This document shows, in pieces, positions 13,691 through 26,814 of a stretch of 64,000 nt of DNA (position 1 is the first letter of the stretch; each line of letters opens with the position of its first letter). A model generated the notes under the pieces. The model was not told the origin of the DNA. It made no database searches and worked only from the letters and a program-made list of their open reading frames with translations. The translations under genes were made by a program, and so were the position numbers. Origin of the DNA: Toxonevra muliebris (taxonomy: Eukaryota > Arthropoda > Insecta > Diptera > Pallopteridae); assembly GCA_963691655.1 (NCBI GenBank), contig OY829328.1, positions 9,700,204-9,764,203 on the forward strand, given 5' to 3'.

Positions 13691-13818
13691 ACATCACTCA
13701 TTGAGTACACCAATTCAATTTAGCATTCTCTTACATTGATGATGCATATAAAGTAACGATTAAGTAAAGCCTTTAGTGCCGCTTGGTTATCATTGAAAAA
13801 ACTTATATGCGAGTGTCG

Positions 13819-14276
13819 TCAGGGTTGGAGCATGTTTTGACTTTCGTTGAATGCCGAATTTTCATTAATGTTGCAGATAGTTGGAAAGGTCTCACAAATT
13901 GCAATGTTTTTTCTGAACAATAAAATATAATTGGATTAATATTTTGGAGTTATGGACATTTATAAAAAACAAAAATTGTAGTCAGGGTCGGGACATTGCT
14001 GTCAAAGCACTGTAGAAAATTAATAAGAATGAAATCCAATGAAAGTTTATGATTGAAAATAACATGAAATCAAAGAAAAAGGAAAAATTACACTTGAAAA
14101 CCGGAAAAAGAGACCTGAAATCAAAATAAAAATCCCTTTTCGTGAATTAATTTGATTATTTATATACACACGATACTTTACTATAAAAAGACACGAAAAA
14201 CACTCACGGGTGAAAAAATGTATTTCAACTACATTTTTGGTGTTTCGACCTTGATTACAAGTACTGCTCCGACCCT
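13819..14276. repeat. Inverted-repeat element, hAT-like tips
   Basis: CAGGGTTGGAGCA near 13819 is mirrored by TGCTCCGACCCTG ending near 14276, and a third direct copy CAGGGTCGGGACA starts near 13982. CAGGG tips suggest a hAT-type element or two overlapping ones, but I find no matching 8-bp duplication, so class and ends are uncertain. The small frame at 14047-14337 overlaps it and is not recognised. Confidence 0.4.
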
Positions 14277-14495
14277 GACAACACACGCCATTTAGCGCCG
14301 CATTATTTCCAGCATATTCGCGTGATGCAGACTCCATGAAATGCTACATATTTCAACTACTTAAACCTTATCATACAATTTAAGTTAACGTACTTTGATG
14401 TTTATATGTTATTTTTTAAATTTATCCATTTTTTTTGGTACTGTTAAAAAGTTTTTTTTTCCCCCTTCTTTTAACACGTGGTCACGTAACACTTA

Positions 14496-14614
14496 TGCTT
14501 GGCTTTAACTATGTCATATTTGCCGTCAAAGAGAGAAAAAGAGAGAATTTCCCATGTGAAATTTGCCAACATGCTGGCAAATTTGATTGAATTTGACATA
14601 GTGAAAACCAGGCA
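14496..14614. mobile_element. Miniature inverted-repeat element with TTA duplication (PIF/Harbinger-like)
   Basis: The left end TGCTTGGCTTTAACTATGTC and the mirrored right end (reverse complement TGCCTGGTTTTCACTATGTC) flank a centre of about 80 bases. TTA occurs directly outside both ends (14493-14495 and 14615-14617). At 119 bp it is non-coding. The class call rests on the 3-bp TTA target only. Confidence 0.6.
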
Positions 14615-14617
14615 TTA

Positions 14618-15970
14618 TATTCACTTCACGCTCTTAACTCGAAATGACATGAAAAGTTTGCTTTCGTGATAACAAACAATACTGTACATATACTAATTTA
14701 ATGCACGCCAGTGAGCTATAACAGAGAAAAGTCATTGTCCTTACGCTGACAGCGCCCCAGCCATGACGACACTCCCCTACTTACGACAAGCTAGTACTGG
14801 TATATACCAACGCTAAGCCATACGTTGCAAAAACGGTCAAGAAATCGGGATCTACCCACTGTATTCATCAAACATTGGCCAAAAAATCAGACTTCTCTTT
14901 CAAGAAATTCGTTTATTATCCTAATGGTGGGAGAAATTTTTTGTTGGAAATTTATTCACATGCCCAAAATGTAAAAATTTCCTCCGACTATTCAAAAAAA
15001 AAAAAAAAAAAAAAAATGGAAATTTGTCTAAACCCGATATTTTCGGATCTTTTTGATGGAAACTATTTCTTTTTGAACCTGAAAGTATGCAATTTTTTCA
15101 AAAAACTTTTACATACATGAAAATAATAAACTTGTTCATTCAGCTGTTAAAGCCTTCCTAAATTAATGAAAAATTATTAAAATTATTAAAACTGGTTTTA
15201 TATTTAAGATTGGGGACCTCAAATTTATATATGTGTGAAATTTCATGTATTTGTTGATCTGGCAAATCCTGCGACTTTTGTCTAGACATTGTATGGTATC
15301 GAATTGTATCTAAACTTGTGCTACATAAATGTCGGTTACCATACAACAATTGTATATTTTTTCTGAGTGTACGCATATAATACTTCCTACCACATTTGTG
15401 TAATCTTGTTTTACATAATTTTCTCTCTCGTGCATCTGACAAAAAAACCACAAATTTATGCTCTGCTGTGTATATTTTGAAGAAAATTAGTACTCATCCG
15501 TTTGTTTTTTCGTCGGCAAAATAAGAGGGAAGGGAAATTGTTTGGAGTGAGTGGAAGAAGTATGCCAACTCACAATTGCTAATGTTACATATTGAGGTTA
15601 GCAGCAATGTTTTTTGCATATGGTAAATGTGTAACAAAATATTTAAATTAAATTACGATTTTTACTAATTTAAATGCAGGATTTTGTTTATTTTGAATAG
15701 GCTCGAATAGTAGATCGAAGTAGGTGAAAATATGTTTTGATGATGAAGGGAGTATAGCTTTGAAGATTGCCGGTTAATGAAAGGCATCAGATTATAAACT
15801 AACTTTCATGATTCCATCTGTCTTCAGAGTGGTTATGAGCAATTAAAAACTAAGAAATCCAATAATTTCTCAAAAATGTGAAAAATTTTCCAATAAAATT
15901 AAAAACAATATAAAGTATCCTTTTATTTTTCTTTAATAAAAATTAAAATATTTATATATTTATTATAAAT
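14618..15970. other. Intergenic stretch, nothing recognised
   Basis: It contains a 20-base A-run at about 14997-15016 and general AT-rich DNA. A 97-residue minus-strand frame at 15158-15451 has fairly ordinary composition but matches nothing I recognise. Confidence 0.4.
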
Positions 15971-16800
15971 TTTATTTTATTTATTACTTATTAACGATCG
16001 ATTCGTATTATGATTTTTACTTAAACACCATAGAGAGTGATTTTAATTGTTATATGTCTGTGTATAACATGATGAAATACTTTTAAATTAACAATAATAA
16101 TATTTAATAAAAATAAATTTAAAAGTGTTTCATTTGAATATGCAATTTAGAAAAGTGTTTGAGAAATAATAATAAAACAATATATGCACGCATTTGTTTA
16201 TATTTTTCATTCATCAATATAATTAACAAACAGAAAAATGTTTGTGTACATAGAATGTATGGAATGTAGCAAATAAATTGAAAATATCTAAGAATATATA
16301 TAAAACTTATTTGTAGATGTATTTATATAATTCACAATTCATATGCTGCGCATCAGTCCTGAATCATAGCTGAAAAATCATTTTCTAAATGAATGACTTA
16401 ATTTAGTTTTGAAATGAAATGTGCGTGTGTGATTCGTGATTAAGGCACAGCAAATAGTAGAGTTTCTTTTTGTTTCATTTAATATAACCGTAGGTAGTGT
16501 AAAATAATTAAAATTTAAATAGGCTTAAGTATTTAAACTAAAAAAAAATTAAAAAAATAAAAAAAAACCAAACAAAAAATTAATAATAAAAAAATAAAAT
16601 TTACTAATTTGTTTTAGCGGCAGCGGCGCTTGACTCTGCGAATGTGGCGGGCGGCGCTCGTTTTAAAATTTCGATTAACAAACAAACAAAGCTGCTATTT
16701 TGGCTTCTTCGTATTGGTTGTTGTTGCTGGTATTTTCGAGAAAAAAAAATGCTGCTTGAAAGTTAAACTTATTTTCATGCCATTCTCTATATTTCTACTC
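15971..16800 (-). other. Probable 3' UTR of the mucin-serpin gene with candidate poly(A) signals
   Basis: This is AT-rich sequence downstream of the TGA stop. The first clear AATAAA hexamers on the minus strand lie at 15971-15985 (three overlapping TTTATT on the plus strand), about 820 bases past the stop. A variant signal nearer the stop is equally possible. Nothing else is recognised in this stretch. Confidence 0.3.
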
Positions 16801-19800
16801 TCATGGTAACAATCGTGGATTGAAGCGGCCCATGAACAAAATCATACCCGTAGGATTGTGACGTACGAAATACAGGAACGGTTTATCGAACCGTAATCTG
16901 GGAGCATCGGGTACCCGTGCTTGCCGCGGGCGCAACGGCAGTGGCATTTCCAAATATTTTGGATCCAATAAATCATCATAGAAGCCACGTCCTGATAACG
17001 CTGACTCCTGTACGAGTGAACCGAAATCGATGACTGCTTCCGAAGAATCGTAAGCATCATCGTCCGTTGTATCAACGTCCTTGTTACGTTTACGTAGCGG
17101 TGGCGCTGGGTACATTTCAACATGATGATGATCGGAGATTTTCTCCTCGCCACAAGTGCTGAACGTATTGATCTGTATCATGTCCGAGAGATAGATGTCA
17201 CGATTCGAGGACCCAGTTAGACCGCCCAAGTCAGCATTGTCCGATTTGAAGAGACCCTTTAAACCCATTTTCTGCAGACCCAGTGATGCGTTTACGAATG
17301 AGCGATGTGAGAAACGTGGTAGCTGCACTTCCATGCCTGGGCGATCCATTAGCGCTGTCAGCAGGTTACTCCACGCATTTTGCGTGAAAGCCAACTCAAT
17401 TAAATCGCGCTCTAAACGGTCTAAGTTATCAGTGGGTGATACAGAACTCTGATGTCCAGGCATCACATAAATAGTGCTAACCGTATCCTGTATACGACCG
17501 AAGGCAACAATGGTGGCATCTAGCACGGGCTCATAACCCGCAGTGAATCCGCTTTTATATAAAACTGCTGGTATGGGCACCAAGCGGCGTTGCCGCACCG
17601 TGGGATGTACTTGGAAGAACATCTCGCCGTCGCGTTCGTGTGTCGAACCGCGTGTACAGTCTGTCTGATAGAGATTAGCTGAAATGGTGGCTAGCGGCCC
17701 ATTAACCCAGAGGCTATTAGTCCTCAGATACTCCAAAACCTTGCCCATGGTGTGACGTTTAACCAGGAGATTAGTACGTCTGCGTATTACATCGTTGACT
17801 ACATGAAAGTTAACCTCCTCAACGTGTCCCGCATAGAATTGCTGTGTTTTCTCTTTGAAAAATTGCAGAATTTTTCCATTCCCGCGATCGCTGAAAATCT
17901 CACGTACAAATGCTGTCGTTGCTATATCACTATCCGTGGCATGTTCTACTGATTCGGTAATATTCTTGAATACCAGATGTGGATTGAAGGTAACCATATC
18001 ATCTAATTTGAGCACCTCATTCATTTCGCCCGAAGTGCCGCCACGTGCGCCCAGAAATACCATCGAAAGCATTGACGTCAAAGCAAATGGTGAGATGACT
18101 AAGCTGCGTGCCGAGCTTATCTTCTCGGATGTTATCGATTTCCAATAGCTGAATGCCAACTCATTGCACAGACGCGCAAATTGATGTACATCTTCATCTA
18201 AATCTGTGGTGGACGCTTCCAAACCTTTCGAAAATTCGGGACTAGGTTCCAGCTTAACCGGGGGCCTTGTGGCCTGCGTTGATGTGGCCATTAAATTGTT
18301 TAGCGACGGTGGTCGTTGCATGGGACGTTGCTGTTGCGAATTCGTTGAGTACGTAATAACTTTTGGTGGGTCGGGTAGTTTTTGTGCGGCACCGTTAAAT
18401 ACTGGTTGCTTATAATAAGAGACTGGTTTCAATGTATTCAAACGCTTCGTTGGTGTTGTTGTGGATGGCTTCGTGGTGGTGGTGGTGGTGGTAGTAGAAG
18501 TTGTGCTGGTCGACGTAGAAGTGGTAGAGGCAGCAGTTGTAGCTTTGGTACTGCTGCTGCTGCTGCTAGACGATAGCAATAACGGACTTTGGTAGCCATC
18601 GCCTTGATCATCTTCATCTTCCTCATCCATTTCTTCTTGTTGTAGCTGACCATAATTAGATGTTGGCATTATGCCTTGATGACCATTGTATTGAGCCTGT
18701 TCGGATTGTAGAAATTCTAAAGGTTTTATAGTTGATGGCAGCTCATGCTCAGGTGTTACTGTCGTTGTTCTGTCCTGCTCTTCCTCATTGGCAGTTACTT
18801 TCTCTGTCTTTGTTTCTTCTTCTTCAGTGGAAGTGGCCTTTGTTGTTAATTCTCCCAATTTTACATAGGGATCCTCTTCAACCGATGTGTCGCCGTTGAC
18901 TTCTTCTTCAGATATATTCGCTGTCAGTTCTTCTGTAGAATCCTCTTCAGTTGTTTCTTCAGGAATACTCTCATTTGCTATTGGTTCGGTAGTTTGGTCT
19001 GAATTCACTTGCACAATCGATGCAGAAGTTTCTTTTTCAGATACTTCGGTTGAAACTTCTTCTGAATCTGGATCTGTTTGTGTATGAGAAATTGTTGCTT
19101 CAGTACGATGTATTGGCTCTTGTTGACTTGTTTCCTCTGCTTTCTCTTCTTCTTGCTGGTTGGTTTCAGTAACCATATCGGATGTGTATTGTGGTTGTAA
19201 TTGTGCTGCATTTGTAGCGCTGTCTTCAGTAATCTCAGTGAACTTTTCAAATGATGGTTGATCTAGGTCGGCAGAAGTTTCTTTGATTCCCTCTATACTA
19301 TCATTGGTATTATCCTCAGCTGAGGATTTTATAGTACTTACTTCACCTGTATTAATTAGCGTGGCGTAGCTTTGCTCTGTGGACTCAATTTCTGGCACAG
19401 GATCTGCATTTACTAATGTGACTTGCTCATGATTTGTAGACTCTTTTTCCAGAGACTCTTCATTTTCAGTGCTCGTTGTAGCATAACCAGCTTGGGTAGG
19501 CTGCTTTTCTGAGAATGCTTCATTTTCGTCGCTTGATGTGGTGTAACTTAATTGTGTAGTGTCCTTTTCCGTACTGCTATCCGCTTTCACAATATCGGAG
19601 ATATTCTCCTCGTCAGGAGTCATCTTTTCTGTAAGATTTTCCTTTCGTTCTGTTATTGTTGTATAACCGTTGGTTTGCTCCTCTTCTTCTTCGTTTGGCT
19701 TTTCACTGCTTTCCACTTCAATGGCTCCTTCCTTTATTTGCTCTGTTGATATTTTCTCAGTGGTCTGATTTTCATGAATTATATCTGCATAATTTGCGGT

Positions 19801-22800
19801 TACTACATTTGTCGTCTCTTCATTTATTTCCTTTGAAGTGGTGCTAAATTGTTCTGTTGTAGCATTTTCTTTGATTTCCTCTTCATGCTTTGTATGCTGA
19901 GTACCGCCTGCCTCTGTGGATTCAACTCTTTGAGTTTCATACAATGCTTCCTTTTCCTCTTCCTCCTCTTGTTGTTGTGCATATACCTGTGAGAGTGATA
20001 GTATTGGTATCCGTAATGTCGAGGCTTCAATCTCTTGTACTATTACAATGGGCGTTTTTGTCGATATGTATTTTATCGGTTCGCTTTTATCGGCTTTTAT
20101 ATGTTCATCTTTCTTTTTATTACTTAAATAAGCTTCTTCTGTTTTGATCAACTCCTCTTTAGTCGGTATCAGTGTGATGCTTGCCGCTTCAGTACTTGTT
20201 GGGGTCACTAACTGCGGTTTGTGAGCAACCTCGAGCTTCGGGTAACCACTTATCGCCTCCTCCTCTTCTGGTTCTTTACGTTTTGATGACTCAGTAAATG
20301 TATCTAGCGACACCGACGATGATGAAGGTACAGTAGTTTCCTTAGTAGGTACCGACGTCGATGCTTGTGAAGGTTTCATTAAAAATGAAGAATTCAGCTG
20401 TGCAACATTTGTCAAGCGATTCGCATTTTTATCCACCTGATCATACATATTTTGATCGGCAAATTGTTGTATGACATCGGACATTAAAAAGTCCAATTCA
20501 TTTCGTGTCTCATTCGATGTCATGAATACAGACTCTGAGGCTAATGTATTGGTGCCATCGACTAATGTTGAGGCCACTGTTGCCGCTTGTGTCTGAAAAT
20601 CGGACATAGTAATACGATCGTGTGGTTTTATGATATCCAAATTCAAAAGTGGCCTAAGATCAGTGACATGTGGTGGCGCATCTGTTGTGTGATCGTTATT
20701 GCTAGCGATCATACTTTCGACACGCGTTGTCACTGGTATTCTCATCAGATGTTGCTGCGCTTCATAACCATTTTGCATCATTTCGAATGTTGCATCGGTC
20801 GAGGACTCAGAAGTGTTATCTTCAATGGTGGTGTCATCATAATTGTTGGTCGTCGTGGGCAGATCTTTGATTGTAGGTTCTTGCACATCAACATATAATG
20901 GCTCAAACTTAATTGTATTTGTTGGTTTTGCCGTTGATGTTACATGCTTTTTCTCCGCACTCTCCGTGTATTCGTATGTTTCAGTTGTGTCCGCTGCATA
21001 TTCTTGAGATTTTGCAGTGGTGGTAGAGGTCAGCTCATTTGATGGATTTGATGTCGTGAAAAATTGTGGACGGGCGGTAATAACAACAACTGGAGTATTT
21101 TCTACTTCTTCACTGATCGATGTCTCCTCGGTGCTGCTGGAAGACTCAGTTGTTCCATACGACACAACTGGACGTCCGGTGAGACCAAAATCATCAGCAA
21201 CTATTGTAGCTAAAGTGCTGGGTGTATTATTCGATTCGATTGGTTTAACTTTCTTTGTAACCGTTTCTTCCTCAATGCTATCACCGTAAGTCAATGGCGG
21301 TGAGCTTGGTGGTTTTTGGTTAGTTTTGTGATTTTCTTCTTTTAGATTATTCATCAATTGCTCAATTGATATCATTGCTTGCAAATCTTCGCTTGCCGGC
21401 TTGTGTTGCTGTATCTGTGCCAACGAAGGTAGTGGCTTACGTTTCAAGTAACCGGTGTCAATGATTTCTTCGGGTACTGGCGTTGGTTGTTGTTGCTGTT
21501 GCTCTTGTTGTGCTATACTATAAGCAGGCACGGGATAACCAACCTTAACTGTGCCAATAGTCGAAGACTCTGCGTATGCAGCTGTTGGACTATAACCCGG
21601 GAAATTCTGTACTATCAAGCCAGATGTGGTAGTGGATGGTGTTGTCGTTGTTGTTGTTGTACTGGTAGTGCTAGTTGTGCTTGTAGTCGAAGTTGATGGT
21701 TTATGGTGTGGCCGCTGTGGGCGTTGCTTGTGATGATGAATTGTAGCAGGTTCTGCTGTCAAATCGGTGGTTGTGTGATATTTATTGTGTAGCTGTGAAG
21801 CATGTGTTGGTCTTGGTTTATGATGTGCTCCGGGCTTACGTTTGTCCGCTATTATATGCGGCTTCGTACCACTTGTCGACGAACCATGTGCTGGGTGTCG
21901 TGTTGGCTTCTTACGTTTCTTTTTCGTTGGTGTGCTGGCGGTGGTGCTGGTGCTAGTGGATGAAGGTGTGGCAGCAGTAGTTGTTGTTGTAGATGTTGTT
22001 GTTGGCGCTGGAGTAGTCGTGGTTGTAGTTGTGCTGGTTGTGGTTGTAGTAGTACTAGTGCTAGTTTCTGGCGGGCTTTCTGTAGTAGTGGTTGTCGTCG
22101 TTGTTGTGGCAGGCTTCTTCTTTATCTTTTGCTTATTATGTGCTCCTCCCTGTGGACGTTTTGTGGTACTTGAACCTCCATTATTTGGTGTTTTATGACG
22201 ATGTAGTGGCGCATGCTTAACGCCAGTTGGTTTTTTAGCGGAGCTTTCACTTAACTCATACTTTTCTGTTGTAGAACTAACTGGTTTTAGTTTATTTGAG
22301 CCTTGTATCATCTCCTGATTATTCACAAAGACACGTCTGGTAGTCGATTCTGGCTGCGTTGACTCTGGCAATTTGTGATAGACCGGTTGCATTTGCAACT
22401 GTGAGAAGCCATCGAAGTTTTGCATATTCGTTGCAATATTTTGATATTGTTGCATACCCGTGTACACAGACTCATGTGGATCCAAATCTTCTTGTATCAC
22501 TTGTGGCGTCATTTGCGTTGTAGACGTGCTTGGTGTTGGCTTACGCTTATGTCCTGGCTTACGTTTATTTGGTTTGGGCTTGTTGGTAACACGCGCCGGT
22601 TGCGATTTTGTTGAAGTTTCTAGTAACTCCGAATCTGGTGTCATCACAATTTGTTGCGGTTTCTGTTGTGGAAAGATATCGTCTCCTGTATTCCCGAATA
22701 TAGCTGGCAATATCATAGACCACGACGAAGAGACATCGGGTGTATCCAGCACCGGCAATGTATCGATGCTCGTGTTCTTCGTTGATTCCACTTCTTTATT

Positions 22801-23119
22801 TAGCACATTCTGCACGCTATTCACAATATCTTGAACATTCTTTTCGGGATCACGTTCATCAATCGGTGCCGTGTGTATTATCGATGGTCCCTCACCATCA
22901 CCATTTGCTACTATACTTTGTATTTCTTGCATGGTCATCAATCTCTTCACCAGTTCACCATTATCATCGAATGTATAGAATTCATAGCGATCAGGATTGA
23001 GTAAATTGATTGGACTGGCTACCTGTAGCGATGGTTGTGGTTTGGGCACCTTATGACCCACGGCATCAGTAAATTCCGGTTCATTGCCATTTAAAATGAC
23101 TGAAACTGAAGTGACAACA
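16801..23119 (-). CDS. Last coding exon of a secreted mucin-like protein with a C-terminal serpin domain
   Basis: This exon encodes residues 189-2293 of the composite protein, plus the last base of codon 188. The acceptor (TTTACAG before 23119) is phase 2 and matches the phase-2 donor of the exon at 37551; the stop TGA is at 16801-16803. Order of regions: Pro/Gln-rich start; Thr-run mucin blocks near residues 521-580 and 664-687 among basic Lys/His/Pro stretches; a long Glu/Thr/Ser-rich acidic region near 1227-1634; a Ser/Thr run near 1702-1747; then a serpin domain from about 1827 to the end. Serpin features seen: helix-B-like SLVISPFALTSMLSMVFLGA, GARGGTSGEM, LPRFSHRS, IYLSDMIQI, and the C-terminal FDKPFLYFVRHNPTGMILFMGR. 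The usual hinge (E-E-G-T-E-A-A-A type) is absent: TFSTCGEEKISDHHH leads into an acidic/basic insert of about 85 residues. I infer an extracellular, O-glycosylated, non-inhibitory serpin. I cannot name the orthologue. Confidence 0.93.
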
Positions 23120-23696
23120 CTGTAAATGAAAAATGAGAAAATTGCGTATAAAATAAATTGCTTTCCTTTTGGCTTTTCGCTAACATATGAGAAAAAAAAG
23201 AAAAGAAAAGTAAATGGTTTTTTATTGCAAATCATCGATTTGCTTCATGTTTACATGATTCTAAGCTGGTAAACGTGAAAAATGCATTATCGAAGCAATT
23301 GTGTTGCACAACCCATAGGGAAAGTTTTTAAGCTTTTTCCCAAGGAGCATGAAAGAAACATTTGCACCGCGTGGGCATTCTTAACAGAGAGTGTAATTCA
23401 CTTTAGAAAGAGACAGGCATACATTGCTGTTTGGTTATTCGTTGCACATTCACAAGTAGAAATTATTTAGGAAAATAGTATAGAAATATGGATCTGTCGA
23501 AATTTTATCGCCTGCAATAAATTAAATATCAAATGAAAGACAAATATCAGTCGAGGAGTTTGAATTTAATTGGTTGCTAGGTATCTTATAAGGTTTTCTT
23601 AACTATAAAGATATTTTATCAAACAGAAACTTCACAGGCGCCTTCCTGAAATAATTAAAAAATTAAAACTAAAATTCGAATGAGCTGCTATAGCTA

Positions 23697-24466
23697 GGCT
23701 TGCCATACATTTTCCGGTTCAATTCCTGACACTCGTAAAACTCAAATACAAACATTAAGCCATTAGAATTTTATAATGTTTACTGGTATTGCAAGAGGTT
23801 CAAAGCTTGTAAGTTTTTAGAATTTCAGCAAAATTTGTATGAAAAGTAAAACTCTAATTGACATCCATCGAGAACAATAGACATCATCCGATTTAAAATT
23901 TTTTTTTGCATTATGTTTGTATTTGTAAGGAAGCATAACGGAGCTGTGAAATTTGAAAAAATTATTGGCTGAAAAATTTTAAAAAATCTGAATTTATGAT
24001 AGAAATTTCAGGAAATATTGTTTCCAATTCTGTTCATCTGAATGAAAGAAGCTTAACTACGCTGTTACTTTTTGATTTAACGCCACTCTTGGCTATTGAT
24101 CGTGTCCCAAAAATCTTCTCTTATTCGATAGCTTTTGTGAGTCACTGTATGTATTAACGTTAGAAAATAATCGGTTTTGAAAAATTACGATACAAATCTG
24201 ATTGCGTTTACTCAATAGGGCTAGTAGTATACCGCTTTGATAAATCATCAAACATCGAAACTAGTTTGTCTGTGTACACTATACAAACTGTGCCAGAACA
24301 CAGCTAATTTTTAATTGGGTCATGTACAGGATGATACGGAATATAGTTGATAAATAGAAGTGGATGAAAAACGTAAAAGTAAATAGTGTAGCATAAAAAG
24401 AGAAAATTTCATTATTATTTCTTAAATGCCTAACTGCCAGGCCTAATTCCTGACGTATGGCAAGCC
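23697..24466 (-). mobile_element. TA-flanked inverted-repeat element, copy A (GGCTTGCCATA family)
   Basis: The ends are GGCTTGCCATAC and its reverse complement, each next to TA (23695-23696, 24467-24468). Both ends also carry the AATTCCTGAC / GTCAGGAATT motif, and they align with the two ends of the element at 27608 in opposite orientation. The 770-bp centre is non-coding. The TA target suggests the Tc1/mariner superfamily (inference). It lies in the large intron near the last-exon acceptor. Confidence 0.75.
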
Positions 24467-24468
24467 TA

Positions 24469-26240
24469 GCTATAGCGCAAATTTAGTGTCAAATGTTTGA
24501 ATCGAGCGCACCGTGCAGAAATCATAACTTTTTCCCTCTGTGGGGATTGTAACAAAAATAACATCATAAAGCGAAATACACAAAAAATCACATGTTGTCA
24601 TTGCTGATGGTGCGAGTATGTGAATTGAATGCCTTTTGTGTATGTAAGGAATGCATTTGCATCAGCTGTGTATATTGCATACTTTTGAGCGCGCATAAGA
24701 ATAGCACAAGAATTATAGTATACGTACTATGTACAATAAATGTATTGCACATACATATAAATACGGGTATATATGCAAGATGTATGATGGTAAATCTTGC
24801 AGCATCATCACACACTATTACCAAATTGTACGTGCATAAATGTGCATGTGCTCATGTGTGCAACTGTTGGATGCATATCCATGGAAATGGGTGTAAAAAT
24901 ATTATTGATTGAATTATATATTGAAAAATGAAGTTTGTTATGAGCATTTGATTATAATACTACAAGTATACAAGCGTGTATATATGTAATGCGGAGAAAT
25001 TATTGAAATTTTGATATTTAAGTAAATGATATGGAAAGTTACACTAAGAAAATATAACTTAAAAAATGATGCATAATGATTGGTTGCAATGAAAAATCAA
25101 AATACATTTGCTTTAGAAAATCGATTAGGATTGAATTTTCTGCATTTCTTTTTTTTAGATTTTCATAGTCTTTGATAAAAACGTTACAAGCTTTCTAGCT
25201 TTTTTCCAAAATGACACGCACAGCTCGATGTGTGGTCATATAGTTACGCAAATAGCTAAAATCTATTTTTTTTTGTACATGAAGCACTTTGTGAATGCCT
25301 CAAGTGGTTTGTCAGTTGCGGTTCTTCTACTTTTGCTACTTTTATGCTTGCATCAAATATACTGGTTGTATATCAAAGAAAAAATTCTACCAGTGAAACA
25401 TGCAGTGGAATTAGTGATTTGAGAATTTGTGTGCTTTTCAATTTAAACGCAAATTTCTGTTTTGGATTGCAAAATTCCAGAGAGCAAATGTACAACGTTT
25501 AATGATTTTAAAGATTTAATATCTTTCATAATTTTGTGATAAAAAAAATGTCGGTAAATTCGGTAAAAGCCTCAATTTTGAAGGACTTTTTCTATTTAAG
25601 ATTGACCAAAATGAAGCTGTGGTTGCAGCCCCCAAGAGCAACATTTTTTATTAAACGCCGATAAGAAAGAACAAAAAATTTTTTAATAAAGTTTGGTCTT
25701 ATAAAATAAACGGGAAAAAATAAATAAAATTTTATGATTTTCAGCCTCAAAAATTTGGTATACAGTAAACAGTGCAACAGTGGATTTAAGGGTCACCTTT
25801 TATCACTCACTGTTGTATTTAGAATTACATGAATCTTCAAGAAACTATTACTTTGTCCATCTCACACCTAATTTATAACACAGCAATTTAAATCGTTAGC
25901 ATAATCATTTCTCACATCGATTTAGAATTTAGAAGCGTCTCACATTAAACCACATTTTAAATCGGTATTTTGGTTTTGAAATCACCATAAAATTAAGCAT
26001 AATCGCTTAAATCGGTTCATGTTGTTTTGTGTATAGTGACAAAATTAGCAAATGGGCATGCATTTAAAACGGGGAGGCTCTACTGAGTATATTTACAGTT
26101 TTTTTAGGTCAGTAAAGTTAAGTTATTTGAAATTAATGTTGAAGTTTAAAAAAAGTTAAAAAAATCATAACTATTGAATTCGTCTTTATAGTGTCTAAAA
26201 AAAATATTAAAAAATATCGGGTTTTTGTAAATTTAGATTC
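24469..26240. other. Intron stretch, nothing recognised
   Basis: AT-rich intronic DNA with no recognisable element. A pair of overlapping opposite-strand frames at 24588-24912 is a product of CATATA-type repeats. Confidence 0.5.
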
Positions 26241-26246
26241 AGATAT

Positions 26247-26560
26247 GAGAGGCTGAGAGGAAAAGTGGTATAACTTCTACGTTCAGAAAAAAGTGGAATA
26301 ATTTTACTTAAGAGCAAAAGCAAAACGAAATATGTTCAGAGCAAAAGTGAAACGTGAACATATTGTTCAGAGCGAAAATGGAATAAAAAGCTATGCTGTT
26401 CTTGCTCTGAAAGAATTGTTATACCATTTTTGTTCTTACTTTTAAGGCGTTCCATTTTCACTCTAAACCGTATTACTTATGCCATTCTTGCACTGACACT
26501 CTAAATTATTTCACGTTTGCTCTTATACAAATTTTAGCTCACTTTTCCTCTCAGCCTGTC
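26247..26560. mobile_element. Fold-back miniature element
   Basis: GAGAGGCTGAGAGGAAAAGT at the left is mirrored by ACTTTTCCTCTCAGCCTGTC at the right, and the whole 314 bp is an imperfect fold-back made of degenerate units like TTCAGAGCAAAAGTGGAA. ATAT lies outside both ends (26243-26246 and 26561-26564), which might be a duplication but is weak in such AT-rich DNA. Confidence 0.55.
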
Positions 26561-26814
26561 ATATATAGATAATAAAATATGAAATTTTATCAATATTATT
26601 TGGAGTTTTACTACCACTAGATACAGCATTAGAAGTGTGCAAAATTTACAAAAATAGCCGAAAATGGAGAAAATATCGGAAAAGTGAAGAATGGGGTATG
26701 GAATATTTTTATGTACATTTATTGCTTTTTTGTAGTCCCTTCCAAAAATGGTGAAAAACTACATACGAGAGGTCAACGTATGACCATCGATATTAAAATT
26801 AACTTCACATTTTA

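Noticed and set aside
17195..23000. Many open frames of 60-124 codons on the plus strand and in other minus frames
   Set aside because: They are antisense or shifted readings of the Thr/Glu-rich repeats in the large exon (Val/Cys/Leu runs are the complement of ACN and CAN codons).
23120..23235. Start of the 2144-codon minus-strand open frame (MICNKKPFTFLF...)
   Set aside because: It is the T-rich 3' part of the intron read through; a phase-matched acceptor at 23120 defines the exon, and a signal peptide is supplied by the exon at 37551.
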